NCBI GenBank assembly: GCA_963966185.1
Contig: CAWZYM010000385.1
Coordinates: forward strand, 274,509-338,508
From: Rhabditoides inermis
Lineage: Eukaryota > Nematoda > Chromadorea > Rhabditida > Rhabditidae
Length of the DNA stretch: 64,000 nucleotides
Reading direction: 5' to 3'
Position numbers and translations under genes: made by a program. Below the pieces are notes generated by a model. That model made no database searches, had not been told where the DNA came from, and saw only the letters and a program-made list of their open reading frames with translations. Shown here one piece after another: positions 62,954 to 64,000 of the stretch (positions within the stretch are counted from its first letter, which is position 1; each line of letters starts with the position of its first letter).

Positions 62954-64000
62954 TACTTTCTCCTCCCCCTTCCTCTCTCTCTCCCTCTCTTTCTCTCCCC
63001 CTTCCTCCTCTCCCCCCTTCCTGCCTCTCTCTCCCCCTCTCTCTCCCCCTCTCCCCTCTCCCCCTCTCCCTCATCCCTATCTCTCTCTCTTCCTTTCTCA
63101 TTTCCTTCCTCTCCCTCTCTCCCTCTCGCCCTCTCGCCCTCTCTCCTCTCCCTCTCTCCCTATCTCTCTCTCCCTTCCTCCCTTCCTCCCTTCCTCCCTC
63201 TCCCTCTCTCCCTCTCGCCCTCTCTCCCTCTCCCCCTCTCTCTATCTCTCCCTCTCTCTCCCTCTCTCCCCCTCTCCCCCTCTCCTCTCTCCCTATCTCT
63301 CTCTCTCTCCTTTCTCCCTTCCTCCCTCTCCTCTCTCCCTCTCGCCCTCTCGCCCTCTCTCCCTCTCTCCCTATCTCTCTCTCCCTTCCTCCCTTCCTCC
63401 CTGCTCCCTCTCTCCCTCTCGCCCTCTCTCCCTCTCCCTCTCTCCCTATATCTCTCTCTCCTCTCTCTCCTTCCCCCCTTCCTCCCTTCCTCCCTCTCCC
63501 TCTCTCCCTCTCCCTCTCTCCCTCTCCCTCTCTCCCTCTCTCTCTCCCCCTCTCCCCTCTGGCCCTCTCTCCTTCTCCCTCTCTCCCTCTCTCTCTCTCT
63601 CCCTTCCTCCCTTCCTCCCTTCCTCCCTCTCCCTCTCTCCCTCTCGCCCTCTCTCCCTCTCTTCCTCTCCCTCTCTCTCTCTCTATCTCTCCCTCCTCCC
63701 TTCCTCCCTCCCCTCTCTCCCTCTCTCCCTCTCGCCCTCTCTCCCTCTCCCCCTCTCTCTATCTCTCTCTCTCTCCCTTCCTCCCTTCCTCCCTTCCTCC
63801 CTTCCTCCCTTCTCCTCTCCCTCTCTCTCCCCCTCTCCCCCTCTCCCCCTCTCTCCCCTCTCCCCTCTCCCTTTCTCCCTATCTCTCTCTCTCTCTTTCT
63901 CCCTTCCTCCTCTTCCTCTCTCCCTCTCGCCCTCTCTCCCTCTCCCTCTCTCTCCTATCTCTCTCTGTTCCTTTCTCCCTTCCTCCCTCTCCCTCTCTCC
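62954..64000. repeat. Pyrimidine-rich low-complexity intron
   Basis: More than 1 kb of plus-strand C/T is made of ccctctct, ccctctcgcc and ccttcctccc words, beginning just after the 5' splice site at 62953 and running to the window end. It is the strand-opposite counterpart of the purine array at 58-61 kb. Confidence 0.9.

Overview
This is a eukaryotic, almost certainly nematode, window. Coding information sits in many short exons bounded by GT-AG introns, some as small as 42-44 nt. One gene encodes a secreted protein ending in a four-cysteine ground-like domain, a nematode-restricted family. Three copies of a receptor-type guanylate cyclase of the nematode GCY class are present, and several start codons lie directly behind splice-acceptor-like sequence, as expected for SL trans-splicing. 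A Pristionchus-like diplogastrid is my guess; the sequence does not settle the species.

Layout, plus strand first. From about 518 to 6568 lies the 3' part of a gene for a highly charged nuclear-type protein with AT-hooks and repeated TPTRR/RK motifs. Its last intron is filled by a 211-bp tandem array. From 7243 to 11830 is a gene for a long coiled-coil protein. From 13690 to 15995 is the ground-like gene (10 exons, 366 codons).

From 16607 to 55793 everything recognisable is on the minus strand and is dominated by a tandem triplication with a 12.4-kb period: 18496-30923, 30924-43339 and 43340-55755. Each unit holds (in minus-strand order) the two 3' exons of a small secreted-peptide gene, a complete receptor guanylate cyclase gene, and the first three exons of an uncharacterised gene (gene 4). 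Only the left flank completes gene 4 (16607-19142). Only the right flank completes the small secreted-peptide gene, whose signal-peptide exon is at 55737-55793. At both internal junctions the first three exons of gene 4 stand upstream of the last two exons of the small gene in compatible phase, so the rearrangement predicts two identical in-frame chimeric genes as well as three identical cyclases. The units appear to differ only in dinucleotide-run lengths, which means either a very recent amplification or an assembly artefact.

From 55.8 to 64 kb the window becomes repeat-rich. A 3-kb purine minisatellite of 8-bp units (58.08-61.05 kb) contains an 826-bp higher-order duplication. A 0.5-kb foldback element lies at 61161-61647, and three GC-rich hairpins share the core GCGC-GCA-GCGC. 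A partial plus-strand gene (62190-62952) is cut by a pyrimidine-rich intron that runs off the end. No rRNA or tRNA genes, CRISPR arrays, or recognisable transposase or reverse transcriptase genes were seen.
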